50,987 nt of DNA. Source: Campylobacteraceae bacterium. GTDB taxonomy: Bacteria > Campylobacterota > Campylobacteria > Campylobacterales > Campylobacteraceae. Shown here one piece after another: positions 32,115 through 42,700 of the stretch. How positions within the stretch are numbered: position 1 is the first letter of the stretch; the number at the start of each line of letters is the position of its first letter. The translations under genes were made by a program, and so were the position numbers. The stretch covers positions 1 to 50,987 of the forward strand of contig JAAYPR010000041.1 in the NCBI GenBank assembly GCA_012519705.1, in the 5' to 3' direction. The notes beneath the pieces are model-generated. The model searched no databases. It was given only the letters and a program-made list of their open reading frames with translations, and had not been told where the DNA came from.

Positions 32115-33209
32115 TTGAACACATTTGGAACAAAACTAAGACTTACAACTTTTGGAGAGAGTCACGGGGTGGCGATAGGAGGCGTTTTAGACGGGCTTCC
32201 AGCTGGCATTAAAATAGACCTTGACTACATCCAAGGCGAACTTGATAAAAGAAAACCAGGTGGAAAGTTTGCAACTTCAAGAAAAGAAAGCGACACTTTA
32301 CAAATTCTAAGCGGAACTTTTGAAGGGCTTAGCACTGGCACACCAATCGGACTTTTGATAGAAAATGAAAACCAAAAATCAAAAGATTATGATAATGTAA
32401 AAGACATCTTTCGTCCAGGGCATGCAGACTTTACCTATGAGAAAAAATTTGGTATAAGAGACTACAGAGGTGGCGGTAGAAGTAGTGCAAGAGAGAGTGC
32501 TGTAAGAGTTGCTGGTGGGGCATTGGCACAACTGTTTTTAAATGAGTTTGGGGTTAGTGTTGAGAGTGGAATTTATAGCATTGGCTCTGTAAATCACGGT
32601 GCAAATTTAGATGATGAGGTTTCAAATTTGGACTTTAAATTTGCTGAGAGCTCCGAAATTTATTCACTCTATCCAAGCTTAGAAGATGAGTTTAAAGAAG
32701 AAATTTTAAAAGCTAAAAAATCTCATGATAGTATCGGTGGAAGCGTTGTAACTATCATAAAAAACGCCCCTGTTGGACTTGGTGAAGTTTTGTATGATAA
32801 ATTTGACGCAAGAATTGCTGCTGCTATGATGGGAATAAATGCCGTAAAAGGCGTTGAGATAGGAAGTGGGATAAATGCGAGTTTAAATTTAGGAAGCAGA
32901 AATAATGATGAAATTTCAACGCAAGGTTTTGCTTCAAACAACGCTGGTGGCGTGCTTGGAGGCATTACCACTGGGCAAGATATCGTGATAAAAACTCACT
33001 TTAAACCAACACCGTCTATTTTTATACAGCAAAAAACCATTGATAAATTTGGTAAAGACGCACTTTGTGAGCTAAAAGGAAGGCATGATCCTTGCGTAGC
33101 GGTTAGAGGAAGTGTGGTTGCAACTGCGATGGCAAGGCTAGTTGTGGCTGATATGATGCTTCTAAATTTAGGTTCAAATTTAGCAAATATAAAAAGAGTT
33201 TATAGTTAG
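32115..33209 (+). CDS. aroC: Chorismate synthase
   Basis: 364 residues from a TTG start preceded by AAGGATATAAA. Signatures are TFGESHGVAIGGVLDGLPAG at 12-31, RPGHADFTYEKKFGIRDYRGGGRSSARES (about 99-127) and GRHDPC (about 330). It converts EPSP to chorismate with reduced FMN, the last shared step of aromatic amino acid synthesis. It is last in the TPR-rnhA-rnc-aroC operon and is followed by a structured hairpin. Confidence 0.97.
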   Translation: MNTFGTKLRLTTFGESHGVAIGGVLDGLPAGIKIDLDYIQGELDKRKPGGKFATSRKESDTLQILSGTFEGLSTGTPIGLLIENENQKSKDYDNVKDIFRPGHADFTYEKKFGIRDYRGGGRSSARESAVRVAGGALAQLFLNEFGVSVESGIYSIGSVNHGANLDDEVSNLDFKFAESSEIYSLYPSLEDEFKEEILKAKKSHDSIGGSVVTIIKNAPVGLGEVLYDKFDARIAAAMMGINAVKGVEIGSGINASLNLGSRNNDEISTQGFASNNAGGVLGGITTGQDIVIKTHFKPTPSIFIQQKTIDKFGKDALCELKGRHDPCVAVRGSVVATAMARLVVADMMLLNLGSNLANIKRVYS

Positions 33210-33241
33210 GAATTTTGTTGTAAATTTATAATTTATTTTAT

Positions 33242-33310
33242 AAAAGCCCACTTCCACAGCAAGAAAACAGCCCCAAGGGTTGCTGTGTCAGTGGGCTTTT
33301 ATTATTTTTG
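33242..33310 (+). terminator. Long two-stage hairpin after aroC
   Basis: Outer stem AAAAGCCCACT / AGTGGGCTTTT (33242-33252, 33290-33300), a TC/TC internal loop, then inner stem CACAGCAA / TTGCTGTG (33255-33262, 33280-33287) around a 17-base loop containing CCCCAAGGG. The 3' end runs into ATTATTTTT. It is probably the operon terminator, though larger than usual. Confidence 0.75.
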
Positions 33311-33377
33311 CTTTTGCACAAAGAGGGTATTGTAATATAGAGCTTGAAATAAACAAATTTTTAAAGCTAAAGTTATT

Positions 33378-33700
33378 CCCTGCTTCGCTCTGAGTAGCGA
33401 AGCGACGTGGCAATTTAATCCTTGAGTTTTAACGAATTTGGCTCTAGCGTGCTTTGTGGCTGAGCCACTAGATTACCACGACTTTTAGTTTCACTAAAAG
33501 TCTCGTAATGACGGGTAGAGAGTGTTTTTTAATAAGTTTGGTTATAAAATACCTTCCACGCGTCATTGCGAGATTTTTGAAGCGAAGCGAAAAAATCGTG
33601 GCAATCTAGATGTAAAGCACGAAGTAAATCTAGTCTTTAAGCTTAGATAAGCTCTAGAGTTTTAAGAATTAGACTACTTCCCTACGCTCGTAATAACGAC
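33378..33700. repeat. REP-like palindromes upstream of the metallophosphoesterase
   Basis: The 33210-33749 gap has no gene. A full copy lies at 33470-33513 (inner hairpin GACTTTTAG/CTAAAAGTC). One in opposite orientation lies at 33561-33608 (CGTCATTGCGAG...GTGGCAATCTA, inner GATTTTT/AAAAATC). Fragments lie around 33378-33415 and 33675-33700. They belong to the same family as the repeats at 2151-2353 and 3986-4818. Confidence 0.8.
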
Positions 33701-33749
33701 TATTGGGGCGAATCTTAACTAAATAAACTAAATTTTCAGAAAGGAAAAC

Positions 33750-34448
33750 ATGCTTAGAGTAGAGCATTTTGACGAGACTAAGTTTGATAAAATTTATGTT
33801 TTTGGCGACCTTCATGGAAGCTATGATTTATTTAATAAAATGCTTAAAAAAATCAAGCTAACAAAAAACGACCTTGTCATCATCCTTGGCGATAGTTGCG
33901 ATAGAGGTAAGAAAATCGCCGAGCTTTTTTACAAATATAAAGAGCTTATAGATGATGGCTATAACCTTAAGCATATCATGGGAAACCACGAGCATATGAT
34001 GTATCACGGCGGTTTTAATGGAAATTTTATAGAAAAACTTCTTTGGTTTAAAAGCGGTGGTAAAAAGACGGACTTTTCATTTGCCAACTACCCAAAACCT
34101 AAAAAATCATGGCAAGGCATGGACAAAGACGAAGAACTCATTTGGCTAAAAGAGTGGCTGGAAAATATGCCTCATATTTTAACTAGTCAAAGCTATATCT
34201 TTGTTCACGCTGGGTATGATGGAAGAGTGGATTTAGAGAGTCAAGACGAAGAGTTTGTTGTTTGGAGTAGAGAGGCGTTTTGGTTTTATAACAACACCGG
34301 CAAGGAAATTTACTACGGACATACGCCAAATCTAGACGCCAAAATTCAAAGAAAAGCAAACGGAGTTTATAGTATGGATACAGGCTCGGTCTGTACTGGA
34401 AAGCTGAGAATTTTAGAAGTTAAAAGTAAAAAGGAATTTTTTGTTTAA
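33750..34448 (+). CDS. Metallophosphoesterase (PrpA/diadenosine-tetraphosphatase-like)
   Basis: 232 residues. The calcineurin-type motifs are in order: GDLHGSYD (about 19-26), GDSCDRG (about 47-53), MGNHEHM (about 76-82), a later His in FVHAGYDG and GHTPNLDA with the last His. The size and spacing match bacterial PP1-like serine/threonine phosphatases and ApaH-like enzymes. Which of these it is cannot be told. AAAGGAAAAC precedes the ATG. It overlaps the first FUSC gene by 8 bases, which suggests a shared operon. Confidence 0.88.
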   Translation: MLRVEHFDETKFDKIYVFGDLHGSYDLFNKMLKKIKLTKNDLVIILGDSCDRGKKIAELFYKYKELIDDGYNLKHIMGNHEHMMYHGGFNGNFIEKLLWFKSGGKKTDFSFANYPKPKKSWQGMDKDEELIWLKEWLENMPHILTSQSYIFVHAGYDGRVDLESQDEEFVVWSREAFWFYNNTGKEIYYGHTPNLDAKIQRKANGVYSMDTGSVCTGKLRILEVKSKKEFFV

Positions 34449-35502
34449 TAGAAAAATAAATTTTAAAGATGAGATAAAGTCACTGTTTATTGTAAACAAA
34501 TCAGACCGCCCATGGCATATGCCTTTGGGAGCTGGGATTGCGATGGCTGGACCGCTTTTTGTGGGGGCTTGTTTTGATAGTATGAAACTAGGCTCAATCG
34601 CCTCTATGGCTGGGATACTGTTTTTATACACCTTAAAAACCCCGCTTCATCATAGGATGGCGTATCTGATGGCGTGCGGGTTTGGGCTTATAGTTTCATT
34701 CGTGCTTGGCGGGCTTACTCATCTTAACCCATCTCTTACACCACTTGCTCTTGGACTTTTAACGATGATAGTTACTATGACTGTGAGATATTATCAAATC
34801 GACGTTCCGGGGAATTTCTTCTTTTTAATGACGGCAACCATTGTAGCGTTTATGCCGTTTGAGCCAAGTAGACTTATCGAACTAACTGGATATTTTGTAT
34901 TGGGGGCGATTTGGGCGTGGTTGGTTGCTTTTGTGTATAGTCTTACAACTATTAAATTTATAAAACCAGAGCGAATCCAAAGAGTAAAATACCGCGGTTT
35001 TGATATCGTTATTGTTGATAGTGTGATAATTGGGTTTTTTGTTGGTATAAGCGTTCTTTTGGCTCAAATTATAGGCTTTGACAGACCATACTGGGTGCCG
35101 ATTTCAACTCTAGCGATTTTACAAGGTATGACTTTAAGAAGCACATGGACTAGGCAGATTCACAGAATCAGCGGAACAGCGGTTGGAATATTTTTAGCTT
35201 ATTTTTTGCTAAGACTTGACTTAAACTACTATCAAATCGCAGCACTCGTGGGACTACTTGGGTTTTTGATAGAGTTAACTGTTGTTAGAAATTACGGCGT
35301 TGCAGCTATATTTATAACTCCGATGACGATTTATATGGCTGATATGGGCGGGGTAATCGATGGAAGTTCAGTAGAGCTTATCCTTGCAAGACTTGTAGAT
35401 ATCGCATTTGGAAGTTTTATAGGGTTTATTGGTGGAATTTGCTTACATAGTATTAAATTTAGAGAAGTTATTAAGAAATTTATCTCTATTTTTTATAAAT
35501 AA
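34441..35502 (+). CDS. FUSC-family inner membrane protein, copy 1
   Basis: 353 residues from a TTG start that overlaps the previous gene, with AAAAAGGAA in front. The FUSC/aromatic-acid-exporter fold shows as two sets of hydrophobic helices (about 25-160 and 195-340) joined by a charged linker (TTIKFIKPERIQRVKYRGFD). The FUSC core is in the second set (FDRPYWVPISTLAILQGMTLRSTWTRQIHRISGTAVG). Family members export aromatic or related weak acids with partner proteins, but no membrane-fusion or outer-membrane partner is adjacent. The next gene is a close paralogue. Confidence 0.83.
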   Translation: MFNRKINFKDEIKSLFIVNKSDRPWHMPLGAGIAMAGPLFVGACFDSMKLGSIASMAGILFLYTLKTPLHHRMAYLMACGFGLIVSFVLGGLTHLNPSLTPLALGLLTMIVTMTVRYYQIDVPGNFFFLMTATIVAFMPFEPSRLIELTGYFVLGAIWAWLVAFVYSLTTIKFIKPERIQRVKYRGFDIVIVDSVIIGFFVGISVLLAQIIGFDRPYWVPISTLAILQGMTLRSTWTRQIHRISGTAVGIFLAYFLLRLDLNYYQIAALVGLLGFLIELTVVRNYGVAAIFITPMTIYMADMGGVIDGSSVELILARLVDIAFGSFIGFIGGICLHSIKFREVIKKFISIFYK

Positions 35503-35511
35503 AGGAAAGCT

Positions 35512-36579
35512 TTGCATAAGTTAAATTTAAAAGATGAGATAAACTCTTTACTTGAGATAAGCTACTCAAGCCGTCCATGGCATACATCTTTGTTTACTGG
35601 GCTTTCACTTTCAGGGCCGCTTTTTATCGCTGCGTATTTTGAAAGCATTGGTTTAGTTGGAAGTATAAAACTAGGCGTAATAGCCTCAATGGCAGGACTT
35701 CTTTTTTTATACACTCTAAAAACACCGATATATCATAGAATGGCGGTTTTAATGGCGTGTGGGTTTGGGCTTATGTTTTCATTTATAGCGGGTGGGCTTA
35801 CTCATTTGACACCAAATTTCATTTCTACAACTCTTGGGCTACTTACTTTAATTGTTGCTTTAGGAACAAGGTATTATCAAATCGGCGGAAGCTATTTTTT
35901 CGTGATGGTTGCCACAATCATAGCTTTTATGCCACTACAAACTGATGAGCTAATAGAACTAACTGGATACTTCTCTTTAGGGCTTATCTGGGCGTGGATG
36001 ATGGCGTTTTTATATAGCATTTTAACTTATAAATTTACCAAGCCCGAGCAGGTTCAACCCATCGTTTATAGAGGTTTTGAGTATGTTGTGGTTGATAGCG
36101 TGATAATAGCGTTTTTTATAGGGCTAAGCACGTTTTTGGCTCTGTTTTTGGGGTTTGAGAGACCTTATTGGGTGCCGATTTCAACTCTGGCGATTTTGCA
36201 GGGTATGACTTTAAGAAGTAACTGGTCAAAGCAAATTCACAGAATCGGCGGAACTATCATAGGGCTTGTTTTATCGTGCATTTTGCTAAGTATAAATTTA
36301 GGATATTATCAAATGGCTTTGATGGTTGGAGCACTTGGGTTTTTGATAGACTATACCATCGTTAGAAATTACGGCGTTGCGACTATTTTTATGACACCAC
36401 TTACTTTTTATATGGCTGAGATAACGGGCATAATTGATGATTTAACAGTTTCTATTATGCTTGTGAGGGTTGGAGATATCGCATTTGGAAGTGTGATGGG
36501 TTTTGTTGGCGGGATATTTTTAAACTCTCTTAGTTTTAGGGCTAGGATTAAAAGCTTTATAATGACATTAATAAAATAG
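35512..36579 (+). CDS. FUSC-family inner membrane protein, copy 2
   Basis: 355 residues from TTG, 9 bases after copy 1, with AAAGGAAAG before it. More than half of the residues match copy 1 by eye. The strongest agreement is in the N-terminal part (SSRPWHTSL, LASMAGLLFLYTLKTP) and in the FUSC core (FERPYWVPISTLAILQGMTLRSNWSKQIHRIGGT). Two half-size homologues side by side suggest a heterodimer or recent duplication. No transport partner genes follow; the next gene is an autotransporter with its own upstream region. Confidence 0.83.
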   Translation: MHKLNLKDEINSLLEISYSSRPWHTSLFTGLSLSGPLFIAAYFESIGLVGSIKLGVIASMAGLLFLYTLKTPIYHRMAVLMACGFGLMFSFIAGGLTHLTPNFISTTLGLLTLIVALGTRYYQIGGSYFFVMVATIIAFMPLQTDELIELTGYFSLGLIWAWMMAFLYSILTYKFTKPEQVQPIVYRGFEYVVVDSVIIAFFIGLSTFLALFLGFERPYWVPISTLAILQGMTLRSNWSKQIHRIGGTIIGLVLSCILLSINLGYYQMALMVGALGFLIDYTIVRNYGVATIFMTPLTFYMAEITGIIDDLTVSIMLVRVGDIAFGSVMGFVGGIFLNSLSFRARIKSFIMTLIK

Positions 36580-36631
36580 ATTTCAATTACATTTTGTTTG
36601 ATAATTAAGTAGCTTTTTAACATAAAAGAAT

Positions 36632-36645
36632 TATAATTATATAAT
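36632..36645 (+). promoter_or_regulatory. Two overlapping -10-like boxes before the autotransporter
   Basis: TATAAT occurs at 36632-36637 and again at 36640-36645, about 62-75 bases before the ATG at 36707. AAGGAG is at about 36694-36699. The region is very AT-rich, so either box could be chance. Confidence 0.4.
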
Positions 36646-36706
36646 ATTTAAACTTTAGCTTAAGTGTTATGGCAAATAAGCTAAATAAAATTTTAAGGAG
36701 CTAAAA

Positions 36707-39700
36707 ATGTTTGGCAAATTTAAGTGGCAGCTGGCAGTTTTATCTGCTATTCCATCTTGTTTGAGTGCTTGGACATTGTTACCACACTATTTAGAAAAAC
36801 TAGATGAGAACAGAACCTATCAGTTTGGTATAAATTACCTATATTTTAATGATGGAAACAAGGATAAGTCGCACTTAACAGATGCTCTAGATGGGAGCAT
36901 TTATCCTCCAGGGTTTAAGGGTGATGTTATAGATGATATACTTATTTCATATATTCCTAAGGGTGGAGATAAAATAAGTAACAACCTTAATAAATCTCAT
37001 ATCATAAGCCTTTTAGGTGGCGATGATAGTAAACATAAAGATAAGTGGTACTATGAAAAACCACACATTTTATCAACTCCTATGAACTCCATAGTCTTAC
37101 CAGATGGAGACATCTCGATTTTTAACAATATAAGTGGCATAAAAGTTCCTGTTATTAGTGAAAATTTAGCACCTTATGAACTTAGGCACGTGGATGTCCC
37201 TCAGGCACCAGCAGCTCCAAAAGAGCCAAAAAAACCAAAAGATGTTAGTATAACAATAACAGGTGCTGGAGCGAACCCTAGCAATTCACGCTTCACATAT
37301 TGGGGAGGCAACGAAGCAAACAATGCCAACTACTCTAACATTTCTCAAGTAAATATAGAAAGTGGAACTTTTATAGCTGATGACAAAAAAATAGATGTTA
37401 GAAGCTATAAAGCATCTTTGCCTTATGGGGTAACTTCGGCTAGATATTGGGATTATAGTGATAATACATTCAAAACAAGCACTGAAGCAACTTTTGATAA
37501 AACACCCGATGGTGTTTATGATAATAGAAATGCATTTTTTTATACTCTGTTAAAAAACCCATACTCATATTTTAGCGAAAATACAAATATTCACTATAAT
37601 GAAGGTGCAGCTGGGTACTGGGATCCAGCTAGAGAGTTTCTTTTAAATTTTGAGACAGAGGGTGTAATTTCAAAAACTTTTGATCAGCTAAGAGATGACG
37701 GCGATATATCCCAAGCTGTATATGACGATGCTACGAACTATAGAAATTATATGCCTAAATATGTTCTTGATTTATCAAACAAAAAGCACACTCTCTTTTT
37801 TGATGGCAAAGGTTTAGTTGAAATAGGTCCTAAAACAAAAGCATTTATTTTAACTACTACTCATAGCAACGGTGCTGAAAGAATAAATATAGTTGATAAC
37901 AGTGGAAGACTAGTTCTCTTGCCGCCTGATGAGCTTATGCCAAAACAAAGAGCACTATTTTTTCACTCTCCAGATACTAGTCAGCAAACAAGTTATGTAT
38001 ATGCAAATAGTGGAAAAATGGATGTTATTAATAATAGCGATACCGCACTTAGTTATGCTTTTGTTTTAACTAGTTATTCTAATAGTCATTTTAAGGCAAC
38101 TGATGTTGCGTTTATAAATGATGGCGAGATCAATTTATATGGAAAAAATAACATTGGTATAGGGTTAAATCATGCAAATTCACATAAAATGCGAAAAGGT
38201 ACAAATTTTTATCTTAATAATCCTATAAATATTCTTTCAGACGATTCTTTTGGACTTTATAATTTAAATAATGACTTTTTAAAATCAAACGATGTATTTT
38301 CATATATAAATTTAGCCATAGGAAGCAGAAGCGGGGATACTTCATATACAGACCTAAAGGGCGATGTTCACACCATAAACAACAAAGAGATAGACGGGGC
38401 CTTTGGTATAGTGTATGAAAGCAAAGTAGCAGCACCATCTCAAGAGATGGATGGTTTTGTTAAAACCAAGATAGATATAAACCAGTTTGCAAACAATGCT
38501 GTTGGAATTTATCCAAAAAATGGAACTTTGAAATTTAACAGCCTTACAGACAGCGAAAAAACAAACTTTGAAACAAGCTTTGCAAAAGCTGCAACTAAAA
38601 TTCCTGAAGCTGATAGAAAGCACGAGATAAACATCCTAGGCGGTAAAGATAACTCTGCTTTGGTGGTTGCAAAAGTTGATCCAGCATATGTCTCTAACTT
38701 GGAGTATTATGGCGATATAACCATAAAAGATGGCATTGATGCAGACGGAAATCCAAGCATAGGAAACAAAGCCATAGTTGCTTTAGAGGGCGGGGATGTT
38801 AAATTTAGTGGAAATTTAAAACTTGGTGAGAGTGGTAGCCCTGTTAGGCAAACAGCTGGAATTTACTCAAACAAAGGCTTGGTAACTTTGCAAAATGAAC
38901 CAAACAAGCCAAAAACAAATTTAACTATGTATATGATGCAAAACTCATCAGGCCTTTATGCAAAAGAACAAGCCGCTGGTGGAGTTGCAAATATAAAAGT
39001 AAATCCTGACATAGATGAGATGAAGTTTTACGGAGTTGGGGCAGGTGATGACTCAGTTGGGGTTTATTCTGACAGAAATGGCTTGATAGACATAAGTGGG
39101 GTAAAGTTAAGTGGTAAAAACTTAGCTTCTGTTTTAGTTACTGCAAATGGCGGGGATATAGATGCAACAGGTGCGACTATTAGCTATGATGGAGATGGTT
39201 ATGCTCTTTACTCAGATGCCGATGGCTCTGATATCATCCTAACAAATGCAACTATAAATTTAACTGGCAACTCAGTAGGGCTAGGAGTTAAGCGTGATAC
39301 AAGTTTGGCGGGTGGCTATGACTTTGCTGGCGTTAAGTTAAATAACACAACCATAGGGCTTGGCTCAAAGAATGCTGTTGCGTTTACGATACAAAATTTA
39401 GGAACTATCCAAACATCAAATTTTACAAGCGATGAGGGAGCTATCTTTGGTGGAGACTTAGCGAACTCTTCTGTATATACTATAAACAGAACAGGCGATG
39501 GAAAATATGCAAACCTAGCTATAATAGAAGGGCTAACTGACTACATAATAAATACCAACATAGATAAAAACCTAGCAGGCGAAAAAGGTGATAATATCCT
39601 TGCTATGACTACAAATGATGAGAAAATTTCATTTAACTATGCTAAGGGCATAAAAGCACAAAACGCAAAAGTTACTCTTAAAGATGGTTACAATGTAAGT

Positions 39701-42700
39701 GCTTTGATGAGCGACGTGGCACTTGGAAATTTAGCTATGGATTTCCCTTATGCTGTGGCCATGACATCAAGTAAATTTACAGACACAAAAGATAGTGCTC
39801 AAATCATCTTAGAAGGAAACAACATCATAAATGTTGATAGTGCAAGTGGTGGCAAAAGCGGTGTTGGGCTATATATAAACTTTGGTAAAGTTGATACAGC
39901 TTCTACTTCTACTATAAATGTAGGCTCAAGCTCAAGCCTAGGAAATGGAACAGGGATTTATGCTATATCTAGCGATATCAAGAACAGATCAAGCATAAAT
40001 TTAAATGCAAAAGACTCTGTTGGAATTTTATCATATGCATATAAAGTGCTTGATGAGAATGGAAACATCCTTGAAAATGAGTTTAGTACAGCAACAAATA
40101 GCATAACCCCAGCTAGCTATACAAGCACTGTTTTAAATAGTGGAGTTATAACTACAAATTTAGACTCATCTTTTGGAATTTATATGAATAATAACTCTGT
40201 TGATTCGGATGATATTTTAAACCATAAAGATGAAACTCAGTTCGTAGCGACAAACCAAGGCACTATAAATACAAAAGGTAAAAGCTCAGCCGGCATGATA
40301 GCAAACCACGCAACAGTTATAAATGAAGGCTTTATAAATGTCGAAGGCGATGAGAGTGCTGGTATCTTTGGTGATAAGCAAAGCTTACTAAAAGATGTTC
40401 CTTCAACAGCGCTTTTAGAAAACAGAGGTGTTATAAATTTAAAATCTAAAAGCTCAGCTGGCATCTTGAATGACTCTGAGGATGTTAACTCTAAAGTCAT
40501 AATGAGCGGAACTATAAACTCGGATGTTATTGCAGATGGCTCTGTGGGTATATCAGCTAAAACTATAGATGTTATAGGTGGTGCGACAATAGACCTAAAA
40601 AGTTCAAAATCAGCTGGAGTCTATGCTGATGGCTCTGTGGCAAACATAGGAAATTTAGCTAAATTTGATATGGGTGGAGACGAGTCAACATATGTTTATA
40701 TAAATAATATAAATAACCCTTCTACTATCAACTGGAATCATGCTAGCCAAGCTCTTTTACAAGATATCTCAGTTGGAGTATATGCTGAAAAAAATGCAAA
40801 TAATTTACCAAATATAATCAATATCTATCAAGGCGGCTTTGATATCTTAGGAAATAACTCAGCAGCGATTTATGCAAACGCAAAATCAGATATAAACTTA
40901 GCCGCTGGAACAAAAATCAACATCTTAGGCGATAAAAACTACGGAATTATCGCTAAAAATGGTAGTAGCGTTCAAAGCTATGCTGATATTGATATGAGTG
41001 GTAGTTCAGGTAGTGTAGGAATTCTAACCAAAGATGGTGGAGATATTAAAAACTATGGAGTTATTAAAGTTGGAAATAGCGACGTTCAAAATAGTTACTA
41101 CTCAGTTGGTATGGCGATAGATGGACCTGGCAGGATAGAAAACCACGGAACTATCGATGTTGTGGGTAAAGACTCTATTGGTATGTATGCAAGAGGAACT
41201 GCAAGTACTGTTGCGGCAAACTACGCAGATATAGTAGTTAGACCAAGTGCTGAAAATGGTATAGCTATGTACACAGATGGTGCAACTATAGAAAACCATG
41301 GAACTATAGCCCTGCAAGCTAATAATTCTGTTGGAGCGTATATGTTAAATGGAAGTGTTCTTAAAAACTACGGAACATTTAAGATAGAAAACTCAAGTGC
41401 TTATGAGGTATTCAAAGATAATAGTGGCGTTAAAATAAATCCAGCAGGAGAAGAAGAGCCAGGCAAAACCTACGTTCCTGTTTCAAAGATAAAAATAACA
41501 TCTTCTTCTACATCTGATGTTGAAAAAGGCATAGAAAACTTAAACATAAAAGTTGAAGGATATGACTATAAAGTAACTTATGGTGGAAAAGAGGTTTTAA
41601 GTAGTGAAATAGCTCATGTTTATCTACCACCAGTTCCAAATGCTACAACTATAGACCCTAAAAATCAAGTAAATGCAGAACTTGATGGCATTTTGAGTGA
41701 AGTTGCGGTTGATTTTGATAGCTTAATAAATCAAACATCTGTCAAAAATGCAAGCGAAACTTTAAAAGATACTACAATACCTGCTAATATCTTAGCCATG
41801 TACGCTGATACTTCTGGAGTTCAAACAACTAAACCTATATCAGGACTTGAGAATTTGCCTACAAACTCACAAATTTTACTTTATGTAGGGCCAGAAGCTA
41901 CTTATAATACAAATGCAAAAGTTGTTTCAGTTGAGAAAAACATCATATCGCCTTTTATAGATGCGATGGATAAGTCTTTAGCTACACAAAAAGCTATACT
42001 TGCAGGTTCTCTTACATGGCAAGCGTTTGCTGACTTTGACACAGCTGCTACAAACAAAAACCAAATCAACTCTTTAGTTTTAGCAAAAGTTCCATATACT
42101 GCTTTTGTGGATAAAAACTCAAAAGATTATAAGCTTTATGAAGCTTTAGAGGAAAAATACTCAAACGCACTTCCCGGAACACCTGAAAAAGAGATATTTA
42201 ATAAAATAAGCTCTCTTGGTAAAAACGAAGAGTTTACACTGCACAAAGCATTTAAAGGAATGGCAGGAAATCAATACGCTGGAGTTCAAACAAGAGCTGC
42301 TTCATCGGCTGATGTGTTTGCAAGGGAGTTTGATGATCTTATGAGATGGGATACAAACTCAACAGATACAACGAAATTTAAAGCTTTTGGACATAGTATT
42401 GAAAGAAAAGCTAGAGAAATCGGGCTTTATGGCTTTGATAAAGATGTTTATGGTGTGTTTGTTTTAAACAACCATGACTTAGACTTAGATGAGAACTCAC
42501 ATGGATGGTTTGCTGGTATAGCACATGAAACTTATGACTTCAAAGATGCTGGGGACTCAGAAGAAAAGGCACTAACTGCACAGATTGGTTACTATATAAA
42601 TAATGCTTTAGAGCTTGGAGATAGACCATTTACCAACCATCTTGCAAAAATAGCACTAAATGGAAGCTATAGAGAGATGGAAAGAAACTTCTATGTAAAT

